Below, piece by piece: positions 10,876 through 23,340 of a DNA stretch of 63,774 nucleotides. The stretch's first letter is position 1, and every line of letters begins with the position of its first letter. The stretch comes from Deinococcus depolymerans (GTDB taxonomy: Bacteria; Deinococcota; Deinococci; Deinococcales; Deinococcaceae). The notes under the pieces were generated by a model. That model did no database searches, was not told the origin of the DNA, and saw only the letters and a program-made list of their open reading frames with translations. Location of the stretch: positions 1 to 63,774 of the forward strand of contig NZ_BAAADB010000008.1 of NCBI RefSeq assembly GCF_039522025.1, in the 5' to 3' direction. Made by a program: the position numbers and the translations under genes.

Positions 10876-11766
10876 TCAGAAGCCGGCCCACTGGCCGCGT
10901 GCGAGGAGGTACACGAGCTGCACGCCCGCCACCGCGCCGACGATCCAGGGGGTGACGATACTCAGCGGGTACAGCCGCGCGGCCTGTTCCGGGGTGGGGC
11001 GGCGCAGCAGCCTGAGGGCCATGCCGCCGCAGGTCAGCAGCAGCGCCAGCGCGGTCAGGCCCGACGCGGGCAGCAGCAGCGCCGCCGCGAGGACGAACCA
11101 CGCCAGGGCGTAGGCGGCGGCGCCGCGTACACCCAGGGTGGTGGCGACGGTGCGGGTTCCGGCGGCGCGGTCGGCGGGAATGTCCTGCGCGGCATCGAAG
11201 GCGTGCTTCCCGACCGAGTAGCTCATGAGGGCCAGCAGCGGCCCCCACGGGACGGGCGTGCCGAGGGCCAGCGCGGGCAGCGCGAGCGGCAGGGCGTAGG
11301 CGACGTTGCTCAGGCCGTCCAGGAACGGGCGGGCCTTCAGGCGCAGCGGCGGGAGGCTGTACGCGGTGAACAGCAGCGCCGCCGTCAGCAGCAGCAGCGT
11401 GGCCGGGAGTGGCAGCAGCGCGCTCAGCAGGGCCAGGAGGGGGACGTTCCACCAGAGGGTGGCGCGCAGCAGCGGCGCGGCCTCCTGCGCCCTCAGGCGC
11501 GCGCCCTGCCAGCCCCCCTTGCGGGACGAGCGGGCGTCCTCCTCCTGGTCCCACAGGTCGTTCAGGCCGTAGATCAGCAGGTTGAACGGCAGCGTCAGGT
11601 ACGCCAGCAGCGCCAGCAGTCCGGCGTCCAGGGTGTACAGGCGGCCCGTGAGCCACACGCCCGTGACCAGCGTTCCCACCGTGTTCACCCACAGCGCGGG
11701 CCGGGACACGGTCAGCAGTCGCCGCAGCGGCAGGCGGAGGGTTCGGGGGGTGACGGCGCCTGACAT
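10876..11766 (-). CDS. UbiA family membrane prenyltransferase
   Basis: Polytopic membrane enzyme of 296 residues with about eight or nine hydrophobic helices. Both Asp-rich prenyl-diphosphate motifs are present: NDLWDQEED near residue 65 and DAAQDIPAD near residue 180. Members attach prenyl chains to quinones, haem, chlorophyll or, for lycopene elongases, carotenoids. A carotenoid or quinone substrate is suggested by the desaturase that follows after 1 nt and by the divergent MerR-B12 regulator. ATG 11766 (MSGAVT) lies 11 nt after a TACAAT -10 box; longer in-frame starts would overlap the divergent gene. The precise product is undecided. Confidence 0.85.
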   Translation of the reverse strand: MSGAVTPRTLRLPLRRLLTVSRPALWVNTVGTLVTGVWLTGRLYTLDAGLLALLAYLTLPFNLLIYGLNDLWDQEEDARSSRKGGWQGARLRAQEAAPLLRATLWWNVPLLALLSALLPLPATLLLLTAALLFTAYSLPPLRLKARPFLDGLSNVAYALPLALPALALGTPVPWGPLLALMSYSVGKHAFDAAQDIPADRAAGTRTVATTLGVRGAAAYALAWFVLAAALLLPASGLTALALLLTCGGMALRLLRRPTPEQAARLYPLSIVTPWIVGAVAGVQLVYLLARGQWAGF

Positions 11767-11777
11767 GAGCAGTCCGC

Positions 11778-11783
11778 ATTGTA
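11778..11783 (-). promoter_or_regulatory. -10 box of the UbiA/desaturase operon
   Basis: TACAAT on the minus strand, 11 nt before ATG 11766, inside the 99-bp region shared with the divergent MerR-B12 gene. A regulator bound here could control both directions. Confidence 0.5.
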
Positions 11784-11865
11784 GGCACGGGCCCGGCCGG
11801 GCAGATGACCCTTGGGCGTAATCCTTACCATCCGTCCGCCCGGCGGGGCGCCACAATGGAGCGAG

Positions 11866-12843
11866 ATGAAGCCCACTGCCGGACGGTCCCAGACCGGAAT
11901 GTTCACCGCCTCGGAAGTCGAGGCGCAGACCGGCGTTCCCGCCACCACCCTGCGCCAGTGGGAACGCCGTTACGGCTTCCCGCACCCCAGCCGCAACGCC
12001 AGCGGTTACCGCCTGTACTCGCCCGAGGACGTGGCCGCCATCCAGTACATGCAGTCACAGCTGCAGTCGGGCGTGCCGGCCGGCCGGGCGGCCGAACTGA
12101 CCCTGCAGGCCATGACGGCCGGCAGCGGTCCGGCTGCGCCCACCGACCGGGCCGCGCCCGAGCCGCCCGGCGGCCGCAGCGGCCCGCAGTGGTCGGCGCT
12201 GCTGACGCAGGCCCTGATCGATTCCGACACCGACCGCGCGGCGGCCGTCCTGTCGGAAGTGCACGCGCAGATGCCGGTCGAACTGGTCATGACCGACGTG
12301 ATCAGCCCCACCATGATCGAGATCGGCGCGCGCTGGGAACGCGGGGAGATCACGGTCGCGCACGAGCATCAGGCGACCGCGTTCCTGCGTTCCCGCATCT
12401 CCGGCCTGATGGACGTGGCGGGCGTGCAGGCGGGGTTCGGGCCGCTGGTCGTGGCGGCCTGCGCCCCGCAGGAACAGCATGAGCTGGGCCTGATGATGCT
12501 GACGCTGGCGCTGCGCCGCCGGGGCGTGCGGGTGGCGTACCTGGGCGCGAACGTCCCGCTGGGCGACCTGGCGGTGTATGCCCGGCAGCGCAACGCCAGC
12601 GCGGTCCTGCTGGCCCTGAACGGCCCCTGGGCGCTGGACGCCACGCTGGAGCACCGCCGCGACCTGGACGGCCTGCAGGTGCCACTGTTCGTGGGCGGCG
12701 CGCTGCTCAACAGCCAGCCGCACCTGGCCCGCACCCTCGGCGGCGAGTACGCCGGTCCCGACGCGCCCAGCGCCGCGCAGCAGATCGCCGCCACGCTGCT
12801 GGGCGGCGTCCCCCCCCGCCCCTCACCTGGAGGTTCAGCATGA
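11866..12843 (+). CDS. MerR family regulator with adenosylcobalamin-binding domain (CarH/LitR-like)
   Basis: Transcription factor of 325 residues. The MerR helix-turn-helix covers residues 12-80 ([27 protein letters not shown]). A B12-binding helical bundle and Rossmann domain follow. It has the W-x9-EH signature (Trp157, Glu167, His168) and the base-on cobalamin motif E-x-H-x-x-G (Glu203, His205, Gly208). In CarH the residue after the signature Trp is the upper cobalt-ligand His; here it is Glu158. CarH/LitR repress carotenoid genes in the dark in Thermus and Myxococcus, and this gene faces the carotenoid-type operon. ATG 11866 has GGAG 6-9 nt upstream; an in-frame ATG 18 codons earlier is rejected. 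The stop overlaps the next gene (ATGA). Confidence 0.9.
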   Translation: MKPTAGRSQTGMFTASEVEAQTGVPATTLRQWERRYGFPHPSRNASGYRLYSPEDVAAIQYMQSQLQSGVPAGRAAELTLQAMTAGSGPAAPTDRAAPEPPGGRSGPQWSALLTQALIDSDTDRAAAVLSEVHAQMPVELVMTDVISPTMIEIGARWERGEITVAHEHQATAFLRSRISGLMDVAGVQAGFGPLVVAACAPQEQHELGLMMLTLALRRRGVRVAYLGANVPLGDLAVYARQRNASAVLLALNGPWALDATLEHRRDLDGLQVPLFVGGALLNSQPHLARTLGGEYAGPDAPSAAQQIAATLLGGVPPRPSPGGSA

Positions 12844-13721
12844 ATGTACTTGTCACGGGAGCCAGCGGCTTCGTCGGAAAGGCCGTCGTGGCCGAACTGC
12901 TCAGGCGTGGTCACACTGTCGCGGCCGGCAGCCGCCGCGGCGGGAACGTGGGCGGCGCGACCGGCGTGCCGCTGGACGTCACGGACCCCGGCAGCGTGCA
13001 GCGCGCCGTGGGGCAGACCGACCCGCAGGTGGTCGTGCATCTGGTGGGCATCATTGCCGAGAAGGGCGACCAGACCTTCGCGCGCGTGCATGTGGACGGC
13101 ACCCGGAACGTGCTGGCCGCCACGCCCAGGCACGCGCGGTACGTGCACATGAGCGCGCTGGGTGCGCGGCCCGGCAGTGGCAGCGCCTATTCCAGCAGCA
13201 AGGCGCAGGCCGAGGCGCTCGTGCGGGCCAGCGGTCTGAACTGGACGGTGTTCCAGCCCAGCCTGATCTTCGGTCCCGGTGACGACTTCTTCGGGCGGGT
13301 GCTGCGGGAACTCGTGAGCGCCGCGCCGGTCGTGCCGCAGATCGGGGACGGCCGCTTCCCGTTCCGGCCGGTCAGCGTGCAGGACGTCGCGCAGGCCTTC
13401 GCGGCGGCGGCGGAATCGGACGTGGGCGCCGGGCAGACCCTCGTCCTGACCGGCCCGCAGGAATTCACGTTCCGGCAGCTGCTGGAACTGGAACTCGCGG
13501 CCCTGAACCGCAAGAAACCCATCCTGCCGGTCCCGCTGGCGCTGATGGACCTGGCGGTCCCGCTGATGCAGGTCCTGCCGAACCCGCCGATCACCCGTGA
13601 CCAGTACGCCATGTTGAAAGAGGGGAACACGGCGCCCAACGAACCGGCCCGCACGCTGTTCGACCTGCCCATGCGCCGCCTGCAGGACGACCTGCCGGGC
13701 CTGCTGCGCGGGGCCCACTGA
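12840..13721 (+). CDS. NAD(P)-binding atypical SDR (complex I NDUFA9-like family)
   Basis: Soluble Rossmann-fold protein of 293 residues. The N terminus [19 protein letters not shown] carries the GxxGxxG nucleotide site. The [27 protein letters not shown] segment, with Lys but no catalytic Tyr in the classic YxxxK spacing, is typical of the NDUFA9-like atypical SDR group. The C-terminal third has the [15 protein letters not shown] and [13 protein letters not shown] features common in these proteins. Bacterial members are often annotated as complex I-like or NAD(P)H-binding proteins, and their reaction is mostly unknown. Coupled to the MerR-B12 gene by ATGA, so a role in carotenoid or quinone metabolism is possible. 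Confidence 0.85.
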   Translation: MNVLVTGASGFVGKAVVAELLRRGHTVAAGSRRGGNVGGATGVPLDVTDPGSVQRAVGQTDPQVVVHLVGIIAEKGDQTFARVHVDGTRNVLAATPRHARYVHMSALGARPGSGSAYSSSKAQAEALVRASGLNWTVFQPSLIFGPGDDFFGRVLRELVSAAPVVPQIGDGRFPFRPVSVQDVAQAFAAAAESDVGAGQTLVLTGPQEFTFRQLLELELAALNRKKPILPVPLALMDLAVPLMQVLPNPPITRDQYAMLKEGNTAPNEPARTLFDLPMRRLQDDLPGLLRGAH

Positions 13722-13784
13722 CCCGGACCGCCCGGCAGGGCCTGCGGACTGCCGCCTGTCTCGTTCACTTCCGCCCGCGCGGGA

Positions 13785-13902
13785 GGTGGCCCGCTCCACG
13801 CCCGGCAGTGCCCGGCAGTCCTCTCTGCTCGCACGCTGCGGGGCCGCTCCGATACGGACGCCGGTTGAGCGGGGTTTGCCTCCCGTTCAACCGGCGTCGG
13901 GA
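13785..13902 (+). repeat. Decayed MITE-like element, copy 3
   Basis: Degenerate copy. The left part resembles the arm of copy 4 (CACGCCCGGCAGT, then CTGCTCGCACGCTGCGG). The right part is a strong stem-1 variant, CGCCGGTTGAGCGGG paired with CCCGTTCAACCGGCG (one G-T pair). It abuts the TAG stop of the minus-strand phosphoribosyltransferase at 13903-13905. Confidence 0.55.
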
Positions 13903-14442
13903 CTACAGGGAGCGGGGCAGGTCCTGAAGGGCCGTGACCGGCATGGGCGGGTTGCCCTGCCGGAACGCGGCGAGGTACCCGGTGACGGTCCCGCCGGCGC
14001 GTTCCACCAGTCGCGCCAGCGCCTGCGCCGTCCCGCCGGACGCCACGACGTCCTGCACGATGGCCACCTGCCGGCCGCGCAGGCGTTCGGCGTGCGGGCC
14101 GTCCAGCCAGAGGGTTTCGGTGACGCCCAGGGTCATGCTGGGCACCTCCTGGATCAGCGGGGACTGCATGTAGGTGCGGCGTTTCTTGCGGGCGCAGACG
14201 TACGGCAGGCCGCTGCGGTCGCTCAGTTCGTGCGTGAGCGGCAGGGCGTTCGTGACGACGGTCAGCAGCACCTCGGTCTGCGGGGGGATCAGGGCGACCA
14301 TCTCCTGCGCGGCGGCGTTCGTGAAGGCGCTGTCACCGATGAATTCCACCAGTGGCACGCGGCCCAGGTTTCCGGCGCGGACGGTGGGCAGGGTGCGTTC
14401 CAGACTGCCGATCCTGACGGTCAGTTCGTTCGGGTTGTTCAT
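13903..14442 (-). CDS. Phosphoribosyltransferase-fold protein, paralog 1 (altered PRPP loop)
   Basis: Protein of 179 residues with the type I PRT fold. It is a clear paralog of the next gene upstream: both share the ...EVLLT/DVLVT..., KK/RK..Y and VTALxxLP features. The PRPP loop reads [14 protein letters not shown]; the first of the two acidic residues found in VDDxxxxGGT loops is Gln here. Catalysis may therefore be weakened, or the protein may act as a purine- or PRPP-sensing regulator, as PurR-type PRT proteins do. ATG 14442 lies 7 nt after TAGGGT (leaderless). It is separated from its paralog by two repeat elements, so the two are transcribed separately. Confidence 0.8.
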   Translation of the reverse strand: MNNPNELTVRIGSLERTLPTVRAGNLGRVPLVEFIGDSAFTNAAAQEMVALIPPQTEVLLTVVTNALPLTHELSDRSGLPYVCARKKRRTYMQSPLIQEVPSMTLGVTETLWLDGPHAERLRGRQVAIVQDVVASGGTAQALARLVERAGGTVTGYLAAFRQGNPPMPVTALQDLPRSL

Positions 14443-14449
14443 GGCCCAC

Positions 14450-14455
14450 ACCCTA
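14450..14455 (-). promoter_or_regulatory. -10 box of PRT paralog 1 (leaderless)
   Basis: TAGGGT on the minus strand, 7 nt before ATG 14442. Confidence 0.4.
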
Positions 14456-14597
14456 TCCTGCCCGCGTGCGGGGACTTTCAGGTCCGCCCGGCCGGCACGC
14501 GCGGTGTCCAGCCCGGCGGAACGCGGGAGCCGGCCAACGGAGCGGGCCGCCGCCCCCACCGGAACGGGAACGGCGGCCCGCGGCGCGGCGACGCTCA

Positions 14598-14753
14598 TAC
14601 GGACGGCCGCGTGGTCCGTTCACCCCCAGGGACAGCACCGGGTTGCCAAGGTCACGCCCGACAGTTCTCTCTGGTCTCACGCTGCGGAGCAGCTCTCCGG
14701 GTCGCATCCGCCCGGATTGAACGGCTTACAAAGCCGTTCAATCAGAGTCCGTA
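14598..14753 (-). repeat. MITE-like element, copy 4
   Basis: 156 bp, long class, from TACGGACGG to AGAGTCCGTA. It is flanked by TCA on the left (14595-14597) and on the right (14754-14756, shared with copy 5). Stem 1 is GATTGAACGG/CCGTTCAATC. Stem 2 is decayed. Confidence 0.85.
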
Positions 14754-14756
14754 TCA

Positions 14757-14891
14757 TACGGATTCCGTTTATTTCGTTGACAGATCGGAACACCACCGAT
14801 CTGCCAACTCCACGTCCGGAGGGGCGTTTCTCTCCTACTCGCATTCGCTCGGATTGAATGGTCTTTGCAGCCCATTCAATCGGAGTCCGTA
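14757..14891 (-). repeat. MITE-like element, copy 5, in the apt stop codon
   Basis: 135 bp, from TACGGATTCCG to CGGAGTCCGTA. TCA duplications lie on both sides (14754-14756 and 14892-14894). The right TCA is the TGA stop codon of the minus-strand gene at 14892. Stem 1 is GATTGAATGG with CCATTCAATC. Stem 2 is the variant CAGATCGG/CCGATCTG. Confidence 0.9.
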
Positions 14892-15425
<534 letters not shown>

Positions 15426-15432
15426 TCTGAGC

Positions 15433-15438
15433 AGTGTA
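15433..15438 (-). promoter_or_regulatory. -10 box of PRT paralog 2 (leaderless GTG)
   Basis: TACACT on the minus strand, 7 nt before GTG 15425. It supports the GTG start. Confidence 0.5.
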
Positions 15439-15582
15439 GAGCATCGGCCGCTCTCCCCACCCCCGGACCGCCCGGCCGGACCCGCCCGATTCGGCGTTCA
15501 GCGCAGCGAAAACAGGGCCGCGGCGGGTGCGCGGAACGCCACCTGCGCCCGGACGGTCACCCTGCGCGGCCGGACGGTGGCC

Positions 15583-15588
15583 TAGAGT
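15583..15588 (+). promoter_or_regulatory. -10 box of the metzincin gene (leaderless GTG)
   Basis: TAGAGT, 6 nt before GTG 15595. Confidence 0.4.
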
Positions 15589-15594
15589 GGAGAG

Positions 15595-16626
15595 GTGCGC
15601 GCCCCTTCCCGGTGGTTCTCTCTGCGGTTTCCACTCACGCCCGGCCGGTGGGGCCGGGGGCGAGCGGCTTTCCTGCGCGGCCTGCTGGCCGGGCTGCTGT
15701 GCGGGCTGACCGTGGCCGGGGCCGCGCCGGCCCAGTCGCCTTTCCAGATCGAGCTGCGCCTGCTGGGCCGCCCGCTGACCGCCGGGCAACAGGCGACGGT
15801 CCGCGAGGCGGCCCGGCAGGTGTCGGGCCTGATCGCCTCGCCGTTCGTGCCGGTGCGGGTGAACATCCCGGCCGGGGACTGTGACCGGCGGCTGCCGGCC
15901 GTGCAGGGCACCGTGCGGAACCTGATCGTGTTCGTGGTCGTCCGGGACCTCGGTGACGACGTGTACGCGACCGGGATGCCCTGCGACCTGCAGGACCGCA
16001 CGTACCTGCCCATCTACGGGGTGGTGGACCTCAACAGCCGCGGCCTGACGGACCTGCCGCGCGTGGACCTGCTGGACACCATGCTCCATGAGCTGCTGCA
16101 CGTGCTGGGCGTGGGCACGCTCTGGGAGGCGGACTCCCGCGTGTCCCGCAACGGCGAGACGGATGGACGGTCCTTCATTCGCCGCGACGGGCGCAGCCTG
16201 GTGTATACCGCGCCGCGTGCCGTGGCGGCGTACCGGGCGCTGGGGGGGCGGGGCCGCGGGATTCCGCTGGACCCGGACGGCGGCCACTGGGACGGGAGGG
16301 CCGTGTGCGCCGAGATTCTGTCCGGCTCGGCGGGGAATTTCACGGGTCGGGTGAATCCGGTCAGTCCGGTCACGCTGGCGGCGCTGGAGGACCTGGGGTA
16401 CCGGGTCAATCTGCTGGCGGCCAGCCGGTACGCCCTGCCACGGGGCTCCTGCGCCGCGCAGCTGAGGGACGGGTCCGGGCCGCTGTGGGTCCCGACCGGC
16501 GGGTTCGCGGGGTGCGCCGCGGCCCGCAGTGCCGGCGCGACCCTGCCCCTGCGGCGGGGTGAGCCGGCGTACCGTCCGGAGCTGGACGGGGACGGCGACG
16601 GGCTGGCCTGTGAGGGTGGACGGTAG
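15595..16626 (+). CDS. Exported metzincin-like metalloprotease fused to an Excalibur calcium-binding domain
   Basis: Protein of 343 residues. Basic residues and a hydrophobic stretch (FLRGLLAGLLCGLTVAGAAPA, about 26-46) make a signal peptide ending at AQS. The zinc motif HELLHVLGVG starts at His165 (HExxHxxGxG), as in leishmanolysin-like and other bacterial metzincins. I do not see the usual third His right after it, so that ligand is uncertain. The C-terminal 40 residues form an Excalibur domain: two cysteines (FAGCAAAR..., GLACE) around DGDGDG, the DxDxDGxxCE calcium loop. Excalibur domains are typical of surface nucleases and adhesins. GTG 15595 follows a leaderless-type -10 box. It probably acts in the envelope or outside the cell. 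Confidence 0.8.
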   Translation: MRAPSRWFSLRFPLTPGRWGRGRAAFLRGLLAGLLCGLTVAGAAPAQSPFQIELRLLGRPLTAGQQATVREAARQVSGLIASPFVPVRVNIPAGDCDRRLPAVQGTVRNLIVFVVVRDLGDDVYATGMPCDLQDRTYLPIYGVVDLNSRGLTDLPRVDLLDTMLHELLHVLGVGTLWEADSRVSRNGETDGRSFIRRDGRSLVYTAPRAVAAYRALGGRGRGIPLDPDGGHWDGRAVCAEILSGSAGNFTGRVNPVSPVTLAALEDLGYRVNLLAASRYALPRGSCAAQLRDGSGPLWVPTGGFAGCAAARSAGATLPLRRGEPAYRPELDGDGDGLACEGGR

Positions 16627-16683
16627 CGGGACGCCGGGTGACGGGCGTGTGGGGTGGGTGAAGCACCTGTCTGGATAGTTGAC

Positions 16684-16712
16684 TTGTTTTGTCGCCCATA
16701 AAGGTTTACCTT
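16684..16712 (+). promoter_or_regulatory. Promoter of the DUF4395-sulfite reductase operon
   Basis: TTGTTT (16684-16689), 17 bp, TACCTT (16707-16712), then 8 nt to ATG 16721. The -35 overlaps an ATAGTTGACTTGTTTT motif whose first part recurs before sat (ATAGTTGAGTCTTTT at about 20218), so the area may also hold a regulator site. Confidence 0.45.
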
Positions 16713-16720
16713 TTTTGTCA

Positions 16721-17173
16721 ATGATTGCCTCCGCCCCCACCCACCAGCCGGCCCGCACGGACCTCAGCGCCCTGAAATTCAACCAGCTGACCGTGGTGTT
16801 CGTGACGCTGCTGGCCGTGATCCTGACCCTCCCGGCCCTCACGCTGATCCTGGGCGCGGCCATGCTGATCGGCGCCGCGCAGCCCCACCTCTCCCCCATG
16901 CGGGCCGCCTACCGCCTGCTCGGCCGCCCGCTGGGCCTGCAGCCCGAGGTCGTGGACGAGGACCCCCGCGCGCATCACTTCGCGCAGGGCGTGGGCGGCA
17001 CCTTCCTGCTGGCCTCCGCCGCGTTCACCCTGGCTGGCCTGCCGCTCGTGGGGGCGCTGCTGGGCGTCGCCGTGATCGCACTGGCCGTCCTGAACCTCTC
17101 CCAGAAGATCTGCGTGGGCTGCATCATGTACTTCCAGTACCGCCGTCTGCGCTACCGCTTCCTCGGCCGCTGA
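16721..17173 (+). CDS. DUF4395 domain membrane protein
   Basis: Membrane protein of 150 residues with four hydrophobic helices. The DUF4395 pattern is recognisable: an N-terminal helix after KFNQL, a polar loop (RPLGLQPEVVDEDPRAHHFAQGVGG), then a last helix followed by CVGCIMYF, a CxxC pair at the membrane face. The function is unknown. It is the first gene of the sulfur operon, 54 bp before the sulfite reductase, which suggests a role in sulfur or thiol handling. That is inference from context. ATG 16721 is preferred over an in-frame TTG 14 codons earlier because of the promoter spacing. Confidence 0.8.
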   Translation: MIASAPTHQPARTDLSALKFNQLTVVFVTLLAVILTLPALTLILGAAMLIGAAQPHLSPMRAAYRLLGRPLGLQPEVVDEDPRAHHFAQGVGGTFLLASAAFTLAGLPLVGALLGVAVIALAVLNLSQKICVGCIMYFQYRRLRYRFLGR

Positions 17174-17227
17174 CGTCCGGACCGACCAGATCCCACCCGC
17201 GCGCCGCGCCGACCAAAAGGACCCACC

Positions 17228-18795
<1,568 letters not shown>

Positions 18796-18799
<4 letters not shown>

Positions 18800-19335
18800 C
18801 CGCCTTGGCCGAGCAGCAGGCTGTCGGGACGGGCCGCGTGGTGTGGCTGACCGGCCTGAGCGGCGCGGGCAAGAGCACCCTGGCAAGCGCCCTGCACGAG
18901 GAACTGCTGGCGCGTGGCGTGGCCGTCGAACTGCTCGACGGCGACGCGGTGCGCGAGAACCTCAGCAAGGGGCTGGGCTTCTCGAAGGCCGACCGGGACA
19001 CGAACGTGCGCCGCATCGGCTTCGTGGCGGGCCTGCTCGCCAGACACGGCGTGACGGTGCTCGTCAGCGCGATCAGCCCCTACGCCGACACGCGCCGCGA
19101 GGTGCTGGACAGCCTGCCGAACGCGCTGGAGGTCTTCGTGGACGCCCCGCTGGACGTCGTGACGGCGCGGGACGTGAAGGGCCTGTACCTGAAGGCCATC
19201 GCCGGGGAGATCCCGCACTTCACCGGGGTCAGCGACCCCTACGAGGCGCCCGAGAGCCCGGACCTGCACCTGCGTACCGACCGCATCAGCGTCGAGGACG
19301 GCGTGCGGCAGCTGCTGGAGAAACTGGGCGTATGA
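18796..19335 (+). CDS. cysC: Adenylylsulfate kinase
   Basis: Transfers phosphate from ATP to APS to make PAPS. At 179 residues it has normal length. Walker A is GLSGAGKST near residue 20, the DGD motif follows (ELLDGDAVR), then [19 protein letters not shown], a classic APS-kinase signature. The segment [26 protein letters not shown] closes the active site. Starts in an ATGA overlap with the sulfite reductase gene. The TGA stop is the left target duplication of a MITE-like element that separates it from cysH. Confidence 0.95.
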
Positions 19336-19468
19336 GGCGGAGTCCGTCTGTTGCGTTGACAACCCGGAACACCGCCGGGTTGCCCACTCCACGTCCGGAC
19401 GCCGCCCGACTCCTGCTCGCATCCGCTCGGGTGGAACAGTCCTGGCGAACCATTCCACCGGAGTCTGC

Positions 19469-19472
<4 letters not shown>
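19332..19472 (+). other. 46-codon open frame carried by the repeat element, bridging cysC and cysH
   Basis: An ATG at 19332 overlaps the cysC stop (ATGA 19332-19335). It opens a frame ([16 protein letters not shown]...IPPESA) that runs through the whole repeat element and ends with the TGA at 19470-19472, which overlaps the cysH GTG start (GTGA). Ribosomes finishing cysC could restart here and end exactly at cysH. Whether the peptide itself matters is unknown; it may only preserve coupling. Confidence 0.5.
19336..19469 (+). repeat. MITE-like element, copy 6, inside the cysC-cysH junction
   Basis: 134 bp with somewhat decayed ends (GGCGGAGTCCG left, GGAGTCTGCG right) and TGA on both sides (19333-19335, 19470-19472). 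Stem 2 is CAACCCGG/CCGGGTTG. Stem 1 is the variant GGTGGAA/TTCCACC. Taking out the element and one TGA leaves ATGACC, an ATGA overlap of cysC and cysH like that of the preceding gene pair. Confidence 0.85.
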
Positions 19473-20152
<680 letters not shown>

Positions 20153-20183
20153 CGCGCCGCTGTTGACGCCCGACCATCTGTCC

Positions 20184-20208
20184 GCCGCCCGAGTTCCGAG
20201 CGGCTTTT
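20184..20208 (+). terminator. Terminator after cysH
   Basis: GCCGC (20184-20188) pairs with GCGGC (20200-20204) directly followed by TTTT. It separates cysH from sat, which then needs its own promoter. Confidence 0.55.
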
Positions 20209-20251
20209 CCTGCCCCGAATAGTTGAGTCTTTTCATCAAGAGGTCCGACCC

Positions 20252-21418
<1,167 letters not shown>

Positions 21419-21442
21419 ACCACGAGCTGAAGGAACCCTGAA

Positions 21443-21482
21443 GGGACGGTGGGCGCCGTCACACGCACGCGCCCCCCGTCCC
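21443..21482 (+). terminator. Strong hairpin between sat and the ABC importer genes
   Basis: GGGACGG and GGGCGC (21443-21456) pair with GCGCCC and CCGTCCC (21469-21482), with one mismatch. No T run follows, so it could be a terminator, an mRNA-stabilising hairpin, or a site that lowers expression of the importer. Confidence 0.45.
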
Positions 21483-21515
21483 GCTTGAAATGCAGCATCC
21501 CAACCCGGAGGGCCC

Positions 21516-22466
21516 ATGACCCGACTGACCATCCCCACCCTGCTGACGCTGACCCTGCTGACCACCGCCGCCGCCCAGGACGTCCAGACCGTGCGCCTGG
21601 GCTTCTTCCCCAACCTGACGCACGCACCCGCCCTGGTGGGCCTGGAACGTGGCACCTTCCAGAAAGCCCTGGGCAAGGTGAAACTGGACGCCAGGGAGTT
21701 CGTGTCCGGCACCACCCTGACCGAGGCGTTCGCCGCCGGGCAGATCGACATCGCGTACGTGGGGCCGGGCCCGGCCATCAACGCTGCCGGGCGCGGCATG
21801 CCCGTGCAGTTCCTCGCGGGGGCCAGCGAGGCGGGCGCGGTGCTCGTCGTGCGCAAGGACAGCGGCATCCGGTCGTACCGGGAGCTGGCCGGGAAGACTG
21901 TCGCCGTGCCCAGCCTGGGGAACACGCAGGACATCAGCCTGCGGCACCTCCTGAACGAGAACGGTCTGAAATCCAGGACGGACGGCGGAAACGTCACCAT
22001 CACGCCCATCGCGCCCGCCGACGTGCTGGCCGCCTTCGCCGCGAGGCGCGTGGACGCCACGCTGGTGCCCGAACCGTGGGGCGCGGCGCTTGAAGCCCAG
22101 GGGCACCGGGTCATCGGCAGCGAGAAGACCGTCTGGCGTGACGGGAAGTACCCCACGACCCTCGTGATCGTGAACGCGAAGTTCGCGCAGGCCAACCCGC
22201 AGCTGGTGACGGCCTTCCTGAAGGCCCACACGGACACCGTGGCGTTCATCAACCGCTCTCCGGCGGCGGCGCAGACAGCCGTGAACGCCCAGCTGCTGAA
22301 ACTGACGGGCACGAAACTCGACCCGCGCGTCCTGCAGCGGGCCTTCGCCCGGACACGCTTCACGACCAGCCTCGATCTGGCGGCCCTGACCGAGTACGCG
22401 AGGCTGAACGTGGAAGCCGGGTACGCCCGCAGCGCCCCGGACCTCACGCCCTTCCTTCGCCGGTAA
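21516..22466 (+). CDS. ABC importer substrate-binding protein (SsuA/TauA/THI5-like)
   Basis: Periplasmic binding protein of 316 residues. The signal peptide spans about residues 1-20 ([18 protein letters not shown]). The NMT1/SsuA-type core starts [21 protein letters not shown], with [14 protein letters not shown], a signature of the aliphatic-sulfonate/nitrate/taurine group. GGAGGG precedes ATG 21516. Its place right after the sulfate-assimilation genes favours a sulfur compound such as a sulfonate, but a nitrate or pyrimidine-type ligand cannot be excluded. Confidence 0.88.
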   Translation: MTRLTIPTLLTLTLLTTAAAQDVQTVRLGFFPNLTHAPALVGLERGTFQKALGKVKLDAREFVSGTTLTEAFAAGQIDIAYVGPGPAINAAGRGMPVQFLAGASEAGAVLVVRKDSGIRSYRELAGKTVAVPSLGNTQDISLRHLLNENGLKSRTDGGNVTITPIAPADVLAAFAARRVDATLVPEPWGAALEAQGHRVIGSEKTVWRDGKYPTTLVIVNAKFAQANPQLVTAFLKAHTDTVAFINRSPAAAQTAVNAQLLKLTGTKLDPRVLQRAFARTRFTTSLDLAALTEYARLNVEAGYARSAPDLTPFLRR

Positions 22467-22506
22467 TGTCCGCGCGCCGCAATCCGCCGATCTGTTCAGG
22501 AGTTCC

Positions 22507-23340
22507 ATGACCATTGCCAAGCATTCGACCGATCTTTCCCCCGCCGGGCAACCGTCCCGCTGGCGGGTGCTGTCCTGGCAGGTTGCCGGCCTGCTGCTCA
22601 TCCTGGGCCTCTGGTGGCTTGTCACAGACGTCCTGAAACTGTACCCGCCGTACGTGTTCCCCGGCCCGAAGGCCGTGTGGACGGAAGTCAGTTACGGCCT
22701 GTGGGGCACCGGCCCGCAGGACGGCAAACTGCTGGGCGCCATCGGCGGCAGCCTGCGCCGCGTGCTGACCGGGTACCTGCTGGCCGTGCTGCTGGGCGGC
22801 GTGGTGGGCCTGCTGATGGGCGCGTGGCTGCCGCTGCGGGCCACGCTGGGCGCGTACCTGACCGGCATTCAGAGCGTGCCCAGCATCGCGTTCGTGCCGT
22901 TCGCGATTCTGTTCTTCGGCCTGAACGAGCGGGCCGTGCTGTTCGTGGTGATCCTCGAAGGGTTCATTCCGGTGGCGCTGGCCGTGTCGGGCGCGCTGCT
23001 GAACGTGCCCCCGGCGCTGCGCGTGGCGGGCCGCACGCTGGGCGCCCGCGGGCTGGGCCTGACCCTGCGGGTGCTGCTGCCCGCCAGCGTCCCGAACGTC
23101 CTGACGGGACTGCGGACCGCGTGGAGTTTCGCGTGGCGGGCCCTGGTCGGCGGTGAGCTGCTGATCGCGGGCGTCAAGAGCCTCGGCGAGCAGCTGGAGA
23201 TCGGGCGGAACACCGCGAACGTGGCGCTGGTCCTGGCGACGATCATCATCATCGGCGTGATCGGCGGGCTGTTCGACACGCTGCTGCGCGCCGCCGAGAC
23301 CCGCGTGCGCCGGAACTACGGCCTGGAGGTGCCACAATGA
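22507..23340 (+). CDS. ABC importer permease (SsuC/TauC-like)
   Basis: Inner-membrane permease of 277 residues with about six helices. The cytoplasmic EAA loop that contacts the ATPase is visible near residue 180 ([30 protein letters not shown]). The family segment [19 protein letters not shown] is typical of sulfonate/nitrate/taurine permeases. ATG 22507 follows CAGGAG. The stop overlaps the ATPase start (ATGA), so the two are translated together. Confidence 0.92.
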   Translation: MTIAKHSTDLSPAGQPSRWRVLSWQVAGLLLILGLWWLVTDVLKLYPPYVFPGPKAVWTEVSYGLWGTGPQDGKLLGAIGGSLRRVLTGYLLAVLLGGVVGLLMGAWLPLRATLGAYLTGIQSVPSIAFVPFAILFFGLNERAVLFVVILEGFIPVALAVSGALLNVPPALRVAGRTLGARGLGLTLRVLLPASVPNVLTGLRTAWSFAWRALVGGELLIAGVKSLGEQLEIGRNTANVALVLATIIIIGVIGGLFDTLLRAAETRVRRNYGLEVPQ

